Shown: in pieces, positions 18,274 to 27,852 of the stretch
How positions within the stretch are numbered: position 1 is the stretch's first letter
How the letters are laid out: each line of letters starts with the position of its first letter
Source of the DNA: Streptomyces sp. NBC_01471
GTDB taxonomy: Bacteria > Actinomycetota > Actinomycetes > Streptomycetales > Streptomycetaceae
NCBI RefSeq assembly: GCF_041438865.1
Contig: NZ_CP109450.1
Coordinates: 620,001 to 684,000, forward strand
Direction of reading: 5' to 3'
DNA: 64,000 nt
The notes under the pieces: generated by a model
What the model was told of the DNA's origin: nothing
The model's database searches: none
The model's input: only the letters and a program-made list of their open reading frames with translations
Made by a program: the position numbers and the translations under genes

Positions 18274-20943
18274 CTACCTCCGCAGCGCGACCGAGAAGCC
18301 GTGGCCCGTGGCGAGCGACGGTGTCCTGACCTGGGTGACCCCGGTGGCGGGGTCCGTGTACCAGCCGGACGTGGCCGCCGCGAAGGCCTTCGCGGAGTTC
18401 AGCCTGTGCAGCTTGCCGCCCGCCATGACCACCTGGGACGGCGCGTCCTTGGCGTGCACCGTGAAGGTGTACGAGCGGGAGGCGGGCTTGCCGGTGTAAC
18501 TGCCCACGCTGGCCCCGACCTTGATGGTGGTGGCGCCCTTGCCGTGCGTGGGGGCCTTCACCTGGACGTGCTGGGTGGCCGACGAACCCTTCGCGAACTT
18601 CCGGGTCACGCCGTCGTCCTCGTACAGCGTGTAGTCCGTGGTGCCCTTGGGGTAGATGTCGTAGTCGAGTTCGCTCTTGTCGCGGGTCTCCCACGACGTC
18701 GTGCCCTTGGGCCACATCGGCACGATCGAGCCGCCCTTGACGAACAGCGGAAGGGTGTCGAGCGGCGCCTTGTAGCCGTTGACCGTGGTCGGGCCGTGGT
18801 AGGCCTTGCCCGTCCAGTAGTCGGTCCAGGTGCCCTTCGGCAGGTAGATGCCGTTGCGGACGTCGGTGTCGCTGTAGACGGGCGCGACCAGGAAGTCCGA
18901 GCCGGACATGAACTCGTACTTGGCGTCGGCGCCGAGCGTCGCCGGGTCGTCCGGGTACTCCAGCGAGAGCGGGCGCACCGGACCGACACCGGTCTTCGTG
19001 GCGTCCTTGGACAGCGTGTACATGTACGGCAGCAGCCGCTCCTTCAGCTGGAGGTACTTCCGGTTGATGGAGGTGTACGGCTCACCGTCCAGCCAGGGCT
19101 GCTGGTCGTGCGGCTTCTTGGTGGTGAGGTCGCTGGCCCAGCCGTCCATCGTCATGATGGCCGGGAGGAACGCCTTCCACTGGAGGTCGCGGGCGTACAT
19201 CTTCGGGTCGTGGCCGTAGATCGAGCCGACGTCACCGGTGTTGTACGCGATGCCGGACAGCGTCGCACCGGCATACGTCGGGATCTGCCAGCGCAGATAG
19301 TCCCAGGACAGCTTCTGGTCACCGCTCCAGAGCACTCCGCAGCGCTGGGCACCGGCCCAGGAGACCGGCAGCCAGACGAAGCCGCGGGCGTCGCTGTTGT
19401 CCTCGATACCCGCCTTGGCCTGGTCGCAGGCGTCGAGCGCCATGCCGTAGCCGTTGCCCACCCAGGCGACGTCCAGCTTGCGGACGCGCACCCCGGCCTT
19501 GGCCTCTTCGGGCTGGTTCGGCAGGCCGTCCTGGGTCCACAGCCCGAGCTGGGCGTGGCTCTTGTTCAGGCCGGCGCCGGTCTGCGGCAGGTCCTCGTAA
19601 CCGCAGCCGTAGCCGTCGTTGACCAGCATCCAGCCGAGCGGCATCTGGTTCTGGTTGTAGCCGTCCGCGATCTTCAGCGAGTCCAGGGTGTGCCGCTCGC
19701 CCCGGTTGGCGTTGTGCAGATAGCAGTCGGAGTCACCCGGTTCGAGTCCGTACACCGGCGGCATGAACGGCTTGCCGACCAGCGAGGTGTACTCGCCGAT
19801 GACCTTCTTGGTGTCGCCGGTGAAGTAGTAGGCGTCCAGGCGCCGTTCCTGCTGCCCGGTGCGGACCGGCGAGCCGAAGTCGTACACGCCGGGCGTCATG
19901 GTGTTGCGGAAGACGCCGTATCCCGCGGTGGAGATGTAGAACGGCTGGGAGTTGTTGTAGCCGCCCTCGTCCCAGTTGGTGTTGTTGCCGACGTTCATGA
20001 CCTGGCCGCGGTGGGAGAAGCTGCCGTTCTGTTCACCTCCGCCGAAGAACTGCTCCCTGGAACCGCGCTTCAGGCTCTGCCGCATGCCGCCGGTCGTCCA
20101 GCGGAGCGGGTCGGCCTCGGCCCAGATCACCGTACGGTTGTCCGCCTTGTACAGGGCGAAGGTGAGCGGCTTCTTGTAGACGCGCAGCACGACGCCCTTC
20201 GACCGGATCCCGTAGTAGGTACCGGCGTTGAAGGCGGAGGTGTGCGACTGGGCCTTCGGCTGCTTCTGGATCATGTGGCTGCCCGCGGGACCGGAGAGGT
20301 CGCCGTCGGGGGAGGCCTGGAGCCGCATCGTCTCGTCGGTGAAGAAGGAGGCGCGCGCCTTGAGGTCACCGGCCGCGATGTCGTAGGTGCCGTGCGAGCC
20401 GCTGAAACCGGTGAGGTTGCCCGCGTCGGTGGACTCCGGGAGGTACGCCTTGCCGGTGAACGAGTTGTTGTGGACGGTGTACGGGACGACCACCACGTGG
20501 TAGGTGCCGGACGCCTTGGGGATGACCGTCGCCTCGGGGTCGGCGGTTCCGGCGCTCGACGCGACCTGCTTGTTGTCCTTGTCGTAGATGTACATGTCGA
20601 AGTCGTCGGTGGGTGTCTGCCACTGGATGGAGACCGGCACCCCGCCCTCGGGGTTGTCGTCCCATTCGCCCGCCGGCGGGTTCACGGTCAGATCGAACCG
20701 GGCGCACTTCGCCTGGTCCGGATCGTCGGCCGCCGTGCCGCACTTGTCGGGCCCGTCGACGGTGCCCTTGGCATAGACGGGGCTCTGCCAGGTGACGCTC
20801 TTCGTACCGCTGTCGAGGACTCCCGACGGGGCGGCGGCCGCGTGTGCCTGCGACGCCGGAACGGTCAAGGTGGTGAGGGCGAGTACCAGCGCCGACACCA
20901 CGGCGGCCGCGCCCTGCCGGGGGCGGCTTCTGAGGATTCGCAA
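18274..20943 (-). CDS. Secreted glycoside hydrolase family 31
   Basis: 889 residues from TTG 20943, chosen because GGAG lies 8 bases upstream and the product then begins with a basic n-region (RILRSRPRQ) and a signal core (AAAVVSALVLALTTLTV) ending SQAHA. An in-frame ATG at 20994 would add 17 residues without a ribosome-binding site. An N-terminal beta-sandwich region of about 300 residues precedes the GH31 barrel, with YGLEPGDSDCY, GWMLVNDGYGCGYED, KLDVAWVGNGYG and GVLWSGDQKLSWDYLRWQIP, the last being the family acid/base region. A DUF5110-like C-terminus has DYDIYPKGTTDYTLYEDDG. The family cleaves alpha-glycosides (glucose, xylose, galactose or GalNAc); the subgroup is not decided here. Confidence 0.88.
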   Translation of the reverse strand: MRILRSRPRQGAAAVVSALVLALTTLTVPASQAHAAAAPSGVLDSGTKSVTWQSPVYAKGTVDGPDKCGTAADDPDQAKCARFDLTVNPPAGEWDDNPEGGVPVSIQWQTPTDDFDMYIYDKDNKQVASSAGTADPEATVIPKASGTYHVVVVPYTVHNNSFTGKAYLPESTDAGNLTGFSGSHGTYDIAAGDLKARASFFTDETMRLQASPDGDLSGPAGSHMIQKQPKAQSHTSAFNAGTYYGIRSKGVVLRVYKKPLTFALYKADNRTVIWAEADPLRWTTGGMRQSLKRGSREQFFGGGEQNGSFSHRGQVMNVGNNTNWDEGGYNNSQPFYISTAGYGVFRNTMTPGVYDFGSPVRTGQQERRLDAYYFTGDTKKVIGEYTSLVGKPFMPPVYGLEPGDSDCYLHNANRGERHTLDSLKIADGYNQNQMPLGWMLVNDGYGCGYEDLPQTGAGLNKSHAQLGLWTQDGLPNQPEEAKAGVRVRKLDVAWVGNGYGMALDACDQAKAGIEDNSDARGFVWLPVSWAGAQRCGVLWSGDQKLSWDYLRWQIPTYAGATLSGIAYNTGDVGSIYGHDPKMYARDLQWKAFLPAIMTMDGWASDLTTKKPHDQQPWLDGEPYTSINRKYLQLKERLLPYMYTLSKDATKTGVGPVRPLSLEYPDDPATLGADAKYEFMSGSDFLVAPVYSDTDVRNGIYLPKGTWTDYWTGKAYHGPTTVNGYKAPLDTLPLFVKGGSIVPMWPKGTTSWETRDKSELDYDIYPKGTTDYTLYEDDGVTRKFAKGSSATQHVQVKAPTHGKGATTIKVGASVGSYTGKPASRSYTFTVHAKDAPSQVVMAGGKLHRLNSAKAFAAATSGWYTDPATGVTQVRTPSLATGHGFSVALRR

Positions 20944-21048
20944 GGAGTGTTCTCCGTTCGTACCGAACAGCAAAATGTGCAATGCCTGCGCAGACATGCT
21001 TGGAACACTGGAATTTCGAGCATCACAATTCACCTTACGGTCAGTACA

Positions 21049-21054
21049 TGTCAA
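21049..21054 (-). promoter_or_regulatory. TTGACA -35 element ahead of the GH31 gene
   Basis: A perfect TTGACA hexamer on the minus strand, in an AT-richer stretch about 106 bases upstream of the GH31 start. The -10 position is not clear: AATTGT lies 18 bases on. A weak promoter call. Confidence 0.35.
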
Positions 21055-21251
21055 CGTTTCGGCGCGATCCGCACCCTCGTCCGGAGCGGTCCCGAGCCGG
21101 GAATCACCCTCGTCGACAACGCCCGGGGAGCCGGGGTCCTCGCCGTCAAACAGCCCTTTATTCAACAGAGTTGGAGAAACACAGCTCATCGGCACCACTT
21201 TTTGCACAACTCTTGACGTGGCGCACGCCCGGAGGAACGATCCAACCCATC

Positions 21252-21265
21252 AGAGAGCGCTCCCA
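21252..21265. promoter_or_regulatory. CebR/LacI-type operator box between GH31 and GH55 genes
   Basis: AGAGAGCGCTCCCA matches 12 of 14 positions of the CebR-type box, with the GAGCGCTC core intact. It sits 65 bp before the GH55 start, just after a TTGACG (21215-21220) and AACGAT pair that could be its promoter. This suggests sugar-controlled expression of the beta-glucanase and perhaps the divergent GH31 gene. Confidence 0.6.
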
Positions 21266-21329
21266 TAGCCATTCGCTCTTCACTTCTTGAAGGCTCACCG
21301 TCGAGCCACCAACTGCGGGAGATTTCCCC

Positions 21330-23084
21330 ATGCTTGTTCCCCCCACAGCACGCAGGAGAAGGATGTCGGTGGTGGCAGCGGCCGCGCTCGCTGCCGCTCT
21401 GCTCGTCGTCGCCCCGTCGAAATCACACGCCGCCGATCTGCCCGGCGGCGGTGACCTCGGCCCGAACGTGCATGTCTTCGACCCCTCCACACCCGACATC
21501 CAGGGCCAGTTGGACTCGGTGTTCAAACAGCAGGAGTCGGCCCAGTTCGGCACCGGCAGGGACGCCTTCTTCTTCAAGCCGGGCACGTACAGCAACATCA
21601 ACGCCCAGCTCGGCTTCTACACCTCGATCGCCGGGCTCGGCCTGTCCCCCGACGACACCAACATCAACGGCGATGTCACCGTGGACGCGGGCTGGTTCAA
21701 CGGGAACGCCACGCAGAACTTCTGGCGCTCGGCGGAGAACCTCGCACTGACCCCGGTCAGCGGCACCGACCGCTGGGCCGTGGCCCAGGCCGCTCCGTTC
21801 CGCCGGATGCACGTCAAGGGCGGGCTCAATCTGGCCCCCGACGGCTACGGCTGGGCCAGCGGCGGCTACATCGCCGACAGCAAGATCGACGGGACGGTCA
21901 GCCCGTACTCCCAGCAGCAGTGGTACACCCGCGACAGCTCGGTGGGCGGCTGGGCCAACGGCGTCTGGAACATGGTGTTCTCCGGCGTCAAGGGTGCACC
22001 GGCGCAGGGCTTCCCCAACCCCGTGTACACCACCCTGGACACGACGCCCGTCTCCCGCGAGAAGCCGTTCCTGTATCTCGACGGCAACGACTACAAGGTG
22101 TTCACGCCGGAGAAGCGCACCAACGCCAGCGGCACCACCTGGGAGAGCGGCACGCCCAAGGGCGACTCGATCCCGCTGGACCAGTTCTACGTGGTCAAGC
22201 CCGGAGCGACCGCGGCAACCATCAACCAGGCACTGGACCAGGGCCTCAACCTCCTCTTCACGCCCGGCATCTACCACGTCGACCAGACCATCGACGTGAA
22301 GCGGGCCAACACGGTGGTGCTCGGCCTCGGATACGCGACGATCGTCCCCGACAACGGGGTGACGGCGATGAAGGTCGCCGACGTGGACGGCGTCAAGCTG
22401 GCCGGTCTGCTCATCGACGCGGGAACGACCAACTCGGACACGTTGCTCCAGGTCGGTCCCGAGGGTTCGTCCGCCGACCACTCCGCCAACCCGACCACCG
22501 TGCAGGACGTCTTCGTCCGGATCGGCGGCGCGGGTCCGGGCAAGGCCACCACCAGCATGGAGATCAACAGCAACAACACCATCGTCGACCACACCTGGCT
22601 CTGGCGTGCCGACCACGGTGACGGCGTCGGCTGGGAGACCAACAGAGCCGACTACGGTCTCACCGTCAACGGCGACAACGTGCTGGCCACCGGGCTGTTC
22701 GTCGAGCACTTCAACAAGTACGACGTCCAGTGGAACGGCGAGAACGGCAAGACGATCTTCTTCCAGAACGAGAAGGCCTACGACGCCCCCAACCAGGCCG
22801 CGGTCCAGGACGGTGCCACCAAGGGATACGCCGCCTACAAGGTCGCCGACTCGGTGAACACCCATGAGGGCTGGGGCCTGGGCAGCTACTGCAACTTCAC
22901 CGCGGACCCGACCATCCAGCAGGACCACGGCTTCGCCGCCCCCGACAAGGCAGGCGTGAAGTTCCACGATCTGCTGGTCGTGTCGCTCGGCGGGAAGGGC
23001 CAGTACAACCACGTCATCAACAACACCGGATCCGCCACCTCGGGGACGTCGACCGTGCCGTCCACCGTCGTCTCGTACCCGTGA
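21330..23084 (+). CDS. Secreted GH55-type exo-beta-1,3-glucanase-like protein
   Basis: 584 residues with GGGAGA 8 bases before the ATG. Signal peptide: MLVPPTARRRRMSVVAAAAL, then an Ala/Leu core ending SHAAD. The mature part starts GGGDLGPNVHVFDPSTPDIQ and includes FGTGRDAFFFKPGTY, DVTVDAGWFNGNATQNFWR and WYTRDSSVGGWANGVWNM. I recognise this as the GH55-like right-handed beta-helix of streptomycete laminarinases, often misannotated as adenylyl cyclase or coagulation-factor domain protein. It would release glucose from beta-1,3-glucans outside the cell. Stem-loops and a CebR-type box frame the gene. Confidence 0.85.
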   Translation: MLVPPTARRRRMSVVAAAALAAALLVVAPSKSHAADLPGGGDLGPNVHVFDPSTPDIQGQLDSVFKQQESAQFGTGRDAFFFKPGTYSNINAQLGFYTSIAGLGLSPDDTNINGDVTVDAGWFNGNATQNFWRSAENLALTPVSGTDRWAVAQAAPFRRMHVKGGLNLAPDGYGWASGGYIADSKIDGTVSPYSQQQWYTRDSSVGGWANGVWNMVFSGVKGAPAQGFPNPVYTTLDTTPVSREKPFLYLDGNDYKVFTPEKRTNASGTTWESGTPKGDSIPLDQFYVVKPGATAATINQALDQGLNLLFTPGIYHVDQTIDVKRANTVVLGLGYATIVPDNGVTAMKVADVDGVKLAGLLIDAGTTNSDTLLQVGPEGSSADHSANPTTVQDVFVRIGGAGPGKATTSMEINSNNTIVDHTWLWRADHGDGVGWETNRADYGLTVNGDNVLATGLFVEHFNKYDVQWNGENGKTIFFQNEKAYDAPNQAAVQDGATKGYAAYKVADSVNTHEGWGLGSYCNFTADPTIQQDHGFAAPDKAGVKFHDLLVVSLGGKGQYNHVINNTGSATSGTSTVPSTVVSYP

Positions 23085-23115
23085 GCACCGGAGGTACCGC
23101 GGCCGTGTGAACTCC

Positions 23116-23153
23116 GGAGGCCCTTCCCCTGTGACACGAGGGGGAGGGCCTCC
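23116..23153. terminator. Bidirectional stem-loop between convergent glucanase genes
   Basis: Arms GGAGGCCCTTCCCC and GGGGGAGGGCCTCC (one mismatch) around TGTGACACGA, between the convergent GH55 (ends 23084) and GH71 (ends 23179) genes. Confidence 0.75.
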
Positions 23154-23178
23154 CGCCGTGCTCGGCCCGGCCGCCGGC

Positions 23179-24789
23179 TCAGGGAGTGTCCGGGCGGCCG
23201 CTGCTCTCCGCGTAGTACTGGAGATCCTGGACCTGGACCTGGCTCCGCACCGGATGACGCGAGGTCACTTCCGCCACCGTCCGGCCGTCCCGGCGCACGG
23301 TGGCCGCGCTCCACCCCGTGTGCAGCGGAACCAGGGTGGGCCGGACCCCGGCCGGCACCGGGTGGCTCTGCCGGTCGGTCCCGACCACGGTGTCCAGCAC
23401 GGCGGGCGCGGTCAGGAAGGTCAGCGCCTCCACCATGTCGCGGGGCGGGGCCGTCCCTTCACGGGGACTCATCAGCTTCTGCTGGGCACCGGGCACCGGC
23501 TGCGTCCCGGCGAACTGGACCCGCGAGGTCAGATAGACCGTGTCCCGCACGATTCTCGGCCACCGGCCCGTCTTGAAACGTGTGAGGTAGTACGAGGAGA
23601 GATCGAGGTAGACGTAACCATTGTGCAGCGAGGGCGCGAACTGGCTCCCCTCGGAGTAGTCGTTCCAGGTGGTGAGCTGGACCCAGTCGGCTCCGTCGTC
23701 GATCGCGTGGCCCCAGCCGGCCCGCAGCGTCGAGGTGTTCCCGGCCTCGTCGTACACCCCCTGGTTGGGCCTGGCGTCCTGCACCGAGACCGGCTGCATC
23801 CAGGTCTTGCCCAGCCGGTGGGCCAGCGCCACATCGGCGGCGGCGCCCGACTGTGCGGTGTAGCTGCGGTTCCCCCACTCCGAGAAGCCGTAGCTGACGG
23901 GGGCGAACCGCTCCGCGTTCGCGGTGAAGTTCAGGAACAGCGGGACCAGGGCCGTCCGGATGCCGTGGCGGTTCCGCAGCCGGGTCGTCAGCTGCGACCA
24001 CCAGCCGGGATCGTGCGCCTCCGCCTTGAACGGGGAGATCACCAGCCGCCCGTCGCCGAGCCGGTGGGCGGCCGGGTAGGCGGCGAGCCCCGCCAGGGCG
24101 TCGGCCAGCGTCGTGGGGTCGGTGTGCAGCGATGTCATGTCCGGCATCAGCATGATCCGGAATCCGGGTGCCGCCGAAGCGGCCGCCTTCAGCAGGAGGT
24201 TGACCCGCTCCCAGTTCAGCCCGGTCAGCGACAGGATGTCGACACTGAACCCGTCGATGCCCGCGGCCCTCGCGGTGCGGACCTCCTGCTGGAGGTTGGC
24301 GAGCTGCCAGTCGCCGCTCCGGGGTGCGACGGGCAGCGGCCGGTCACGCAACAGGCCGCCGTACGGGGCGTGTTTGCCGTCCTCGCCCTGTGGGGTCAGG
24401 TAGTTGCGGCTGTAGTAGTCCTGCCCGGCCGGTTCGTTGTCCAGGGACAGTGGATACGGCGTGAAGTAGTGGGCGAACACCAGGTGGTGGCCGCCGCGCA
24501 GCACCGCGGGTGCGGGCAGGTCGAAGGGCAGTTCCCTGCCGGTGACCCGCTGCGGCCGTGGGGTGAGCGCCCCGGCACGGTCAGCCGGGCCCTGTGCCGA
24601 AGGCACGGCGGCGGGAGCACCGCCGGCGGGTCTGCCGTCCGCACCAAAGGGTGACCAGGCCATTCCGCTTCCGGCCAGCAGGCAGATCAGCAGCAGGCCG
24701 AGCCCGAGACCGGCTCCCGGCAGCAGGATGCGCCGCCCGGCGGTTCTGCGGCGGCGGTGCGCCAACGGTCGTACCGGCGCTTCGGCCAT
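23179..24789 (-). CDS. Secreted/anchored GH71-type alpha-1,3-glucanase (mutanase-like)
   Basis: 536 residues. The N-terminal arginine cluster and hydrophobic helix (ILLPGAGLGLGLLLICLLAG, ~20-40) form a signal anchor. The catalytic region begins HHLVFAHYFTPYPLSLDNEP and continues with GIDGFSVDILSLTGLNWERV, FRIMLMPDMTSLHTDP and VQLTTWNDYSEGSQFAPS. These are GH71 barrel motifs; GH71 enzymes hydrolyse alpha-1,3-glucan. A ~130-residue C-terminal region without a recognised domain follows. It sits between the GH55 gene and the exopolysaccharide locus and may trim self-made or foreign glucan. Confidence 0.8.
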   Translation of the reverse strand: MAEAPVRPLAHRRRRTAGRRILLPGAGLGLGLLLICLLAGSGMAWSPFGADGRPAGGAPAAVPSAQGPADRAGALTPRPQRVTGRELPFDLPAPAVLRGGHHLVFAHYFTPYPLSLDNEPAGQDYYSRNYLTPQGEDGKHAPYGGLLRDRPLPVAPRSGDWQLANLQQEVRTARAAGIDGFSVDILSLTGLNWERVNLLLKAAASAAPGFRIMLMPDMTSLHTDPTTLADALAGLAAYPAAHRLGDGRLVISPFKAEAHDPGWWSQLTTRLRNRHGIRTALVPLFLNFTANAERFAPVSYGFSEWGNRSYTAQSGAAADVALAHRLGKTWMQPVSVQDARPNQGVYDEAGNTSTLRAGWGHAIDDGADWVQLTTWNDYSEGSQFAPSLHNGYVYLDLSSYYLTRFKTGRWPRIVRDTVYLTSRVQFAGTQPVPGAQQKLMSPREGTAPPRDMVEALTFLTAPAVLDTVVGTDRQSHPVPAGVRPTLVPLHTGWSAATVRRDGRTVAEVTSRHPVRSQVQVQDLQYYAESSGRPDTP

Positions 24790-25148
24790 CGTCGTTCCCT
24801 CCCGGAGAGCCGCCCGCAGTGCGGGGGTTGGGCAGTAGTAGAGCCGAAATGCGGCTTCGGGACAACAGGGGTCCGTCCCGGACCGGGCCGCACACGGCTG
24901 TTCAGCAGCCGCGTCCGGCCGACGGATCCCCGCCGTGACCAGCGGGGCAGGCGCTGAGGCCGTCGCTCCGCATCACGTGCCGCGGAATGGGGCCGCTCCG
25001 GCGGGGCTCCGTTCGCACACATGGTCGTGAGGTGGCCGCAGGGTGATCACAGCGGTGGCCGCGGGGCGGTCCCGGGAAAGAATTACACGAGGCCACCACC
25101 TCTTCGCCACACGGTCTCCCGATGGATGCGGGGCCAATCGGTCGCAAT

Positions 25149-25160
25149 GTTTACGTAAAC
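25149..25160. promoter_or_regulatory. Palindrome GTTTACGTAAAC, LacI-like operator
   Basis: A perfect 12-bp palindrome within TGTTTACGTAAACG, of the A/T-armed, CG-centred form bound by LacI-family regulators. It is 95 bp upstream of the first gene of the polysaccharide locus. Confidence 0.6.
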
Positions 25161-25210
25161 GGCATGGTGCGACCTGAAGTTTGTCGTACTGTTCCCTGTT
25201 GCGACTCCAG

Positions 25211-25234
25211 TTCGTCGATCGGGGAATCGACGAA
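25211..25234 (+). promoter_or_regulatory. Leader hairpin before the initiating transferase gene
   Basis: Perfect 9-bp arms TTCGTCGAT and ATCGACGAA around CGGGGA, 20 bp upstream of the start. Its place just before the ribosome-binding G7 tract (25260-25266) suggests a 5' leader hairpin or an operator. Confidence 0.5.
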
Positions 25235-25254
25235 CGGGACGAACCAGTCAACAC

Positions 25255-26745
25255 GTGCCGGGGGGGTACATGTGGCATGTCCGAACGCCTGAGACCAGTG
25301 CGTCCGACATCAGCACTTCATCAGGCGCGATCCCGCATGGGATGCGCCTGAAAGCACCGTGGTACCTGCCGACGGCGCTGCTCGCCGACGTCGCCGCGAC
25401 AGCGCTTCCGGTGGCTCTCGCGTTCCGTGCCCAGGGACAGCCGTACGCACTCCGGTCGGCCGCCGTGACAGCGGGCGCCTGGCTCGGGGTGCAGGCCTTC
25501 CGCCACCGCTACACCAAGCGCGCCCTGGGCGAGTCCCGGGGAGCGCTGCCCGTCCTGCACGACTGGCTGATCCTGCTGGGTGTGCTGGCCGTGGTCCGCA
25601 GCGCGGCGGAACTGCACCACCCGCCGCTGCTGTGCCTGTTGGTGCTCGTCCCGTCCCTGCTGTCCACGCTCGTCTGCCGCCGGGCGACCTACCGGCACCT
25701 CGCGGCGGCCCGCCGCAAGGCCCAGGTCGTGACCCGGGTCCTGGTGGTCGGCGAACCGGCGGCCGCCGACGACGTGGCCGGCCATCTGGCGGGCCGCACC
25801 GACCATCCGTACGTCGTGGTCGGCATCGTGGCGGTCGGCCCCGGTGCGGTGGACAGCGGCTCGCGGCTGGCCGGACGGCTGGCTCCGCACGCCCCGGCGG
25901 CCACCGCCGACGACACCGTGCCGCTGCTGGGCGCCGCCCGCGAACTGGCGGCCGACGTCGTCCTGGTCGCCCCCGGCGCGGGCATGTCGGGCGAGCGGCT
26001 GCGGCGGCTGTCCTGGGCCCTGCACGACGCCGGTGTCGAACTGGCCCTGGCCCCCGGGCTGGTGGAGATCTCCGTCAAGCGGATGGAGCCCGCGTCCGCC
26101 GCCGGGATGGCTCTGCTGCGGATCGTGCCGCCGGTACGGCGCGGCGCCCAGCCGGTACTGAAGTCCGTCATGGACCGGACGGGCGCGGGGCTGGGGCTGC
26201 TGCTGCTGTCACCGCTGTTCCTGGTGATAGCCCTGGTGGTCGGGCTGAGTTCGGCCGGTCCGGTCTTCTACCGGCAGCAGCGGATCGGCCAGGGGGGTAC
26301 GCCGTTCGTCATGTGGAAGTTCCGCACGATGCGGCTGGACGCGGACGCCCGCAGGGCCGAGCTGGCATCGGCGAACGAGACCGACGGGCCGATGTTCAAG
26401 ATCCGGCGCGATCCGCGGGTCACCCGGGCCGGCCGGCTGCTGCGCCGGACGTCTCTTGACGAACTCCCCCAGCTGATCAACGTGTTGCTCGGTGTGATGT
26501 CCCTGGTCGGCCCGCGCCCGCCCCTCGCCGAGGAGGTCGCGCTGTACAACGAGACGGAGGCCAGGCGGCTGGCCGTGCGCCCCGGGATGACCGGACTCTG
26601 GCAGGTCAGCGGCCGGTCCGACCTCTCCTGGGACGAGGCCATCCAGCTCGATCTCCAGTACGTCGACAACTGGTCGTTCACCAGCGACGTCGACGTGATG
26701 GCCCGTACGCTCCGCGCCGTTGTCGACGGCCGCGGTGCGTACTGA
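25255..26745 (+). CDS. Polyprenyl glycosylphosphotransferase (WcaJ/CpsE-like initiating sugar transferase)
   Basis: 496 residues if GTG 25255 is used. ATG 25270, directly after a G7 tract plus TAC, is equally likely and would give 491. The N-terminal ~110 residues hold four to five membrane segments, and a Rossmann-like middle follows (VVTRVLVVGEPAAADDVAGH). The C-terminal bacterial sugar transferase domain begins near residue 300: VMDRTGAGLGLLLLSPLFLV, VMWKFRTM, RRTSLDELPQLINVL with the catalytic DE pair, GPRPPL and PGMTGLWQVSGRS. It transfers a hexose-1-phosphate from a nucleotide sugar to undecaprenyl phosphate, the first step of repeat-unit assembly at the membrane. Confidence 0.92.
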   Translation: MPGGYMWHVRTPETSASDISTSSGAIPHGMRLKAPWYLPTALLADVAATALPVALAFRAQGQPYALRSAAVTAGAWLGVQAFRHRYTKRALGESRGALPVLHDWLILLGVLAVVRSAAELHHPPLLCLLVLVPSLLSTLVCRRATYRHLAAARRKAQVVTRVLVVGEPAAADDVAGHLAGRTDHPYVVVGIVAVGPGAVDSGSRLAGRLAPHAPAATADDTVPLLGAARELAADVVLVAPGAGMSGERLRRLSWALHDAGVELALAPGLVEISVKRMEPASAAGMALLRIVPPVRRGAQPVLKSVMDRTGAGLGLLLLSPLFLVIALVVGLSSAGPVFYRQQRIGQGGTPFVMWKFRTMRLDADARRAELASANETDGPMFKIRRDPRVTRAGRLLRRTSLDELPQLINVLLGVMSLVGPRPPLAEEVALYNETEARRLAVRPGMTGLWQVSGRSDLSWDEAIQLDLQYVDNWSFTSDVDVMARTLRAVVDGRGAY

Positions 26746-26788
26746 CCGGCCGCATTCCGTGCGGACCGGGGCCCCGGCGTACCGCCCG

Positions 26789-27727
26789 TCAGCCGCGCTG
26801 CCACGCGGCGTACGTGGCGGCGATCCCGTCGCGCAGCGCGATGCCCGGCTTCCAGCCGAGCGAGCTCAGCCGGCTGATGTCGAGCAGCTTGCGGGGGGTG
26901 CCGTCGGGCTTGGAGGTGTCCCAGCCGATCCGCCCCTCGAAGCCCGTCACATCGGCCACGGTGGCCGCGAGTTCACGGATGGTCAGGTCGGTGCCGCAGC
27001 CGACGTTGACCGGCGCGTCACCGTCGTACGAGCGGAGCAGCAGCGCGCAGGCGGAGGCGAGGTCGTCGACATGGAGGAACTCCCGGCGCGGCGTGCCGGA
27101 GCCCCAGAGGACCACCTCGTCCCGGCCGGCCGTGCGGGCCTCGTGGAAGCGGCGGATCAGTGCGGGCAGGACGTGCGAGGTCTCCAGGTCGAAGTTGTCG
27201 CCGGGTCCGTAGAGGTTGGTCGGCATGGCGGAGATGTAGGCCGCCCCGTACTGCTGCCGGTAGGACTGGATCTGCACGATTCCGGCGATCTTGGCCAGGG
27301 CGTACGCCTGGTTGGTGGGCTCCAGTGCTCCGGTCAGCAGGGATTCCTCGCTGATCGGCTGCGGGGCGAGCTTCGGATAGATGCAGGACGAGCCGAGGAA
27401 GAGCAGCCTGCCGACGCCCGCCGCGTGCGCTCCGGCGATCACGCTCAGCTGGATCTGCAGGTTCTCCTCGATGAACTGGACCGGGTGGGTGCTGTTCGCC
27501 ATGATCCCGCCGACCTTGGCCGCGGCCAGGACGACCGCGTCGGGGCGGGTGTCGGCGAGGTGGCGCGCGGTGCTCGCGGCGTCGCGCAGATCCAGCTCGG
27601 TACGGGTGCGGGTGAGGACCTGGTATCCGTCGGCGGTGAGCCGGCGGGCCACCGCCGATCCGACGAGGCCCCGGTGGCCGGCGACGAATATGCGGGCACC
27701 TGCCGGCAGGAACAGCGAATCAGTCAT
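26789..27727 (-). CDS. fcl: GDP-L-fucose synthase
   Basis: 312 residues from ATG 27727. It is the epimerase/reductase that converts GDP-4-keto-6-deoxymannose to GDP-L-fucose. The Rossmann start [20 protein letters not shown] has the family's GHRGLVGSA form. [34 protein letters not shown] with catalytic Ser/Cys, [11 protein letters not shown] with the Tyr-x3-Lys pair, and [20 protein letters not shown] are all present, so the enzyme looks complete. It is divergent from the gmd gene, which supplies its substrate, across 125 bp. It is convergent with the initiating transferase. Confidence 0.95.
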   Translation of the reverse strand: MTDSLFLPAGARIFVAGHRGLVGSAVARRLTADGYQVLTRTRTELDLRDAASTARHLADTRPDAVVLAAAKVGGIMANSTHPVQFIEENLQIQLSVIAGAHAAGVGRLLFLGSSCIYPKLAPQPISEESLLTGALEPTNQAYALAKIAGIVQIQSYRQQYGAAYISAMPTNLYGPGDNFDLETSHVLPALIRRFHEARTAGRDEVVLWGSGTPRREFLHVDDLASACALLLRSYDGDAPVNVGCGTDLTIRELAATVADVTGFEGRIGWDTSKPDGTPRKLLDISRLSSLGWKPGIALRDGIAATYAAWQRG

Positions 27728-27852
27728 GGGCCGGATCATGCCAGGACGAAGCCCGTCACCGTGGCCAAGATGCTGACTTGTTTCTCGAACCACAACATAA
27801 CCACGGTGCCCGGGCCGGTCCCGGACCGGTCCGCCAGAGAGGGACATTCCAT

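Larger units (their letters stand above)
24790..25254. other. 465-bp intergenic regulatory region between GH71 and polysaccharide locus
   Basis: There is no credible gene on either strand. It separates the divergent GH71 gene and the initiating sugar-phosphate transferase and contains a 12-bp palindrome (25149) and a 9-bp-arm hairpin (25211). Local GC content falls around 25140-25210, as expected for promoters. Confidence 0.6.

Noticed and set aside
17878..21216. A 1112-codon open frame on the plus strand opposite the GH31 gene
   Set aside because: It is antisense to a clear GH31 enzyme and has Val/Arg/Gly/Asp-skewed composition with no domain motif, as expected for shadow frames in high-GC DNA.
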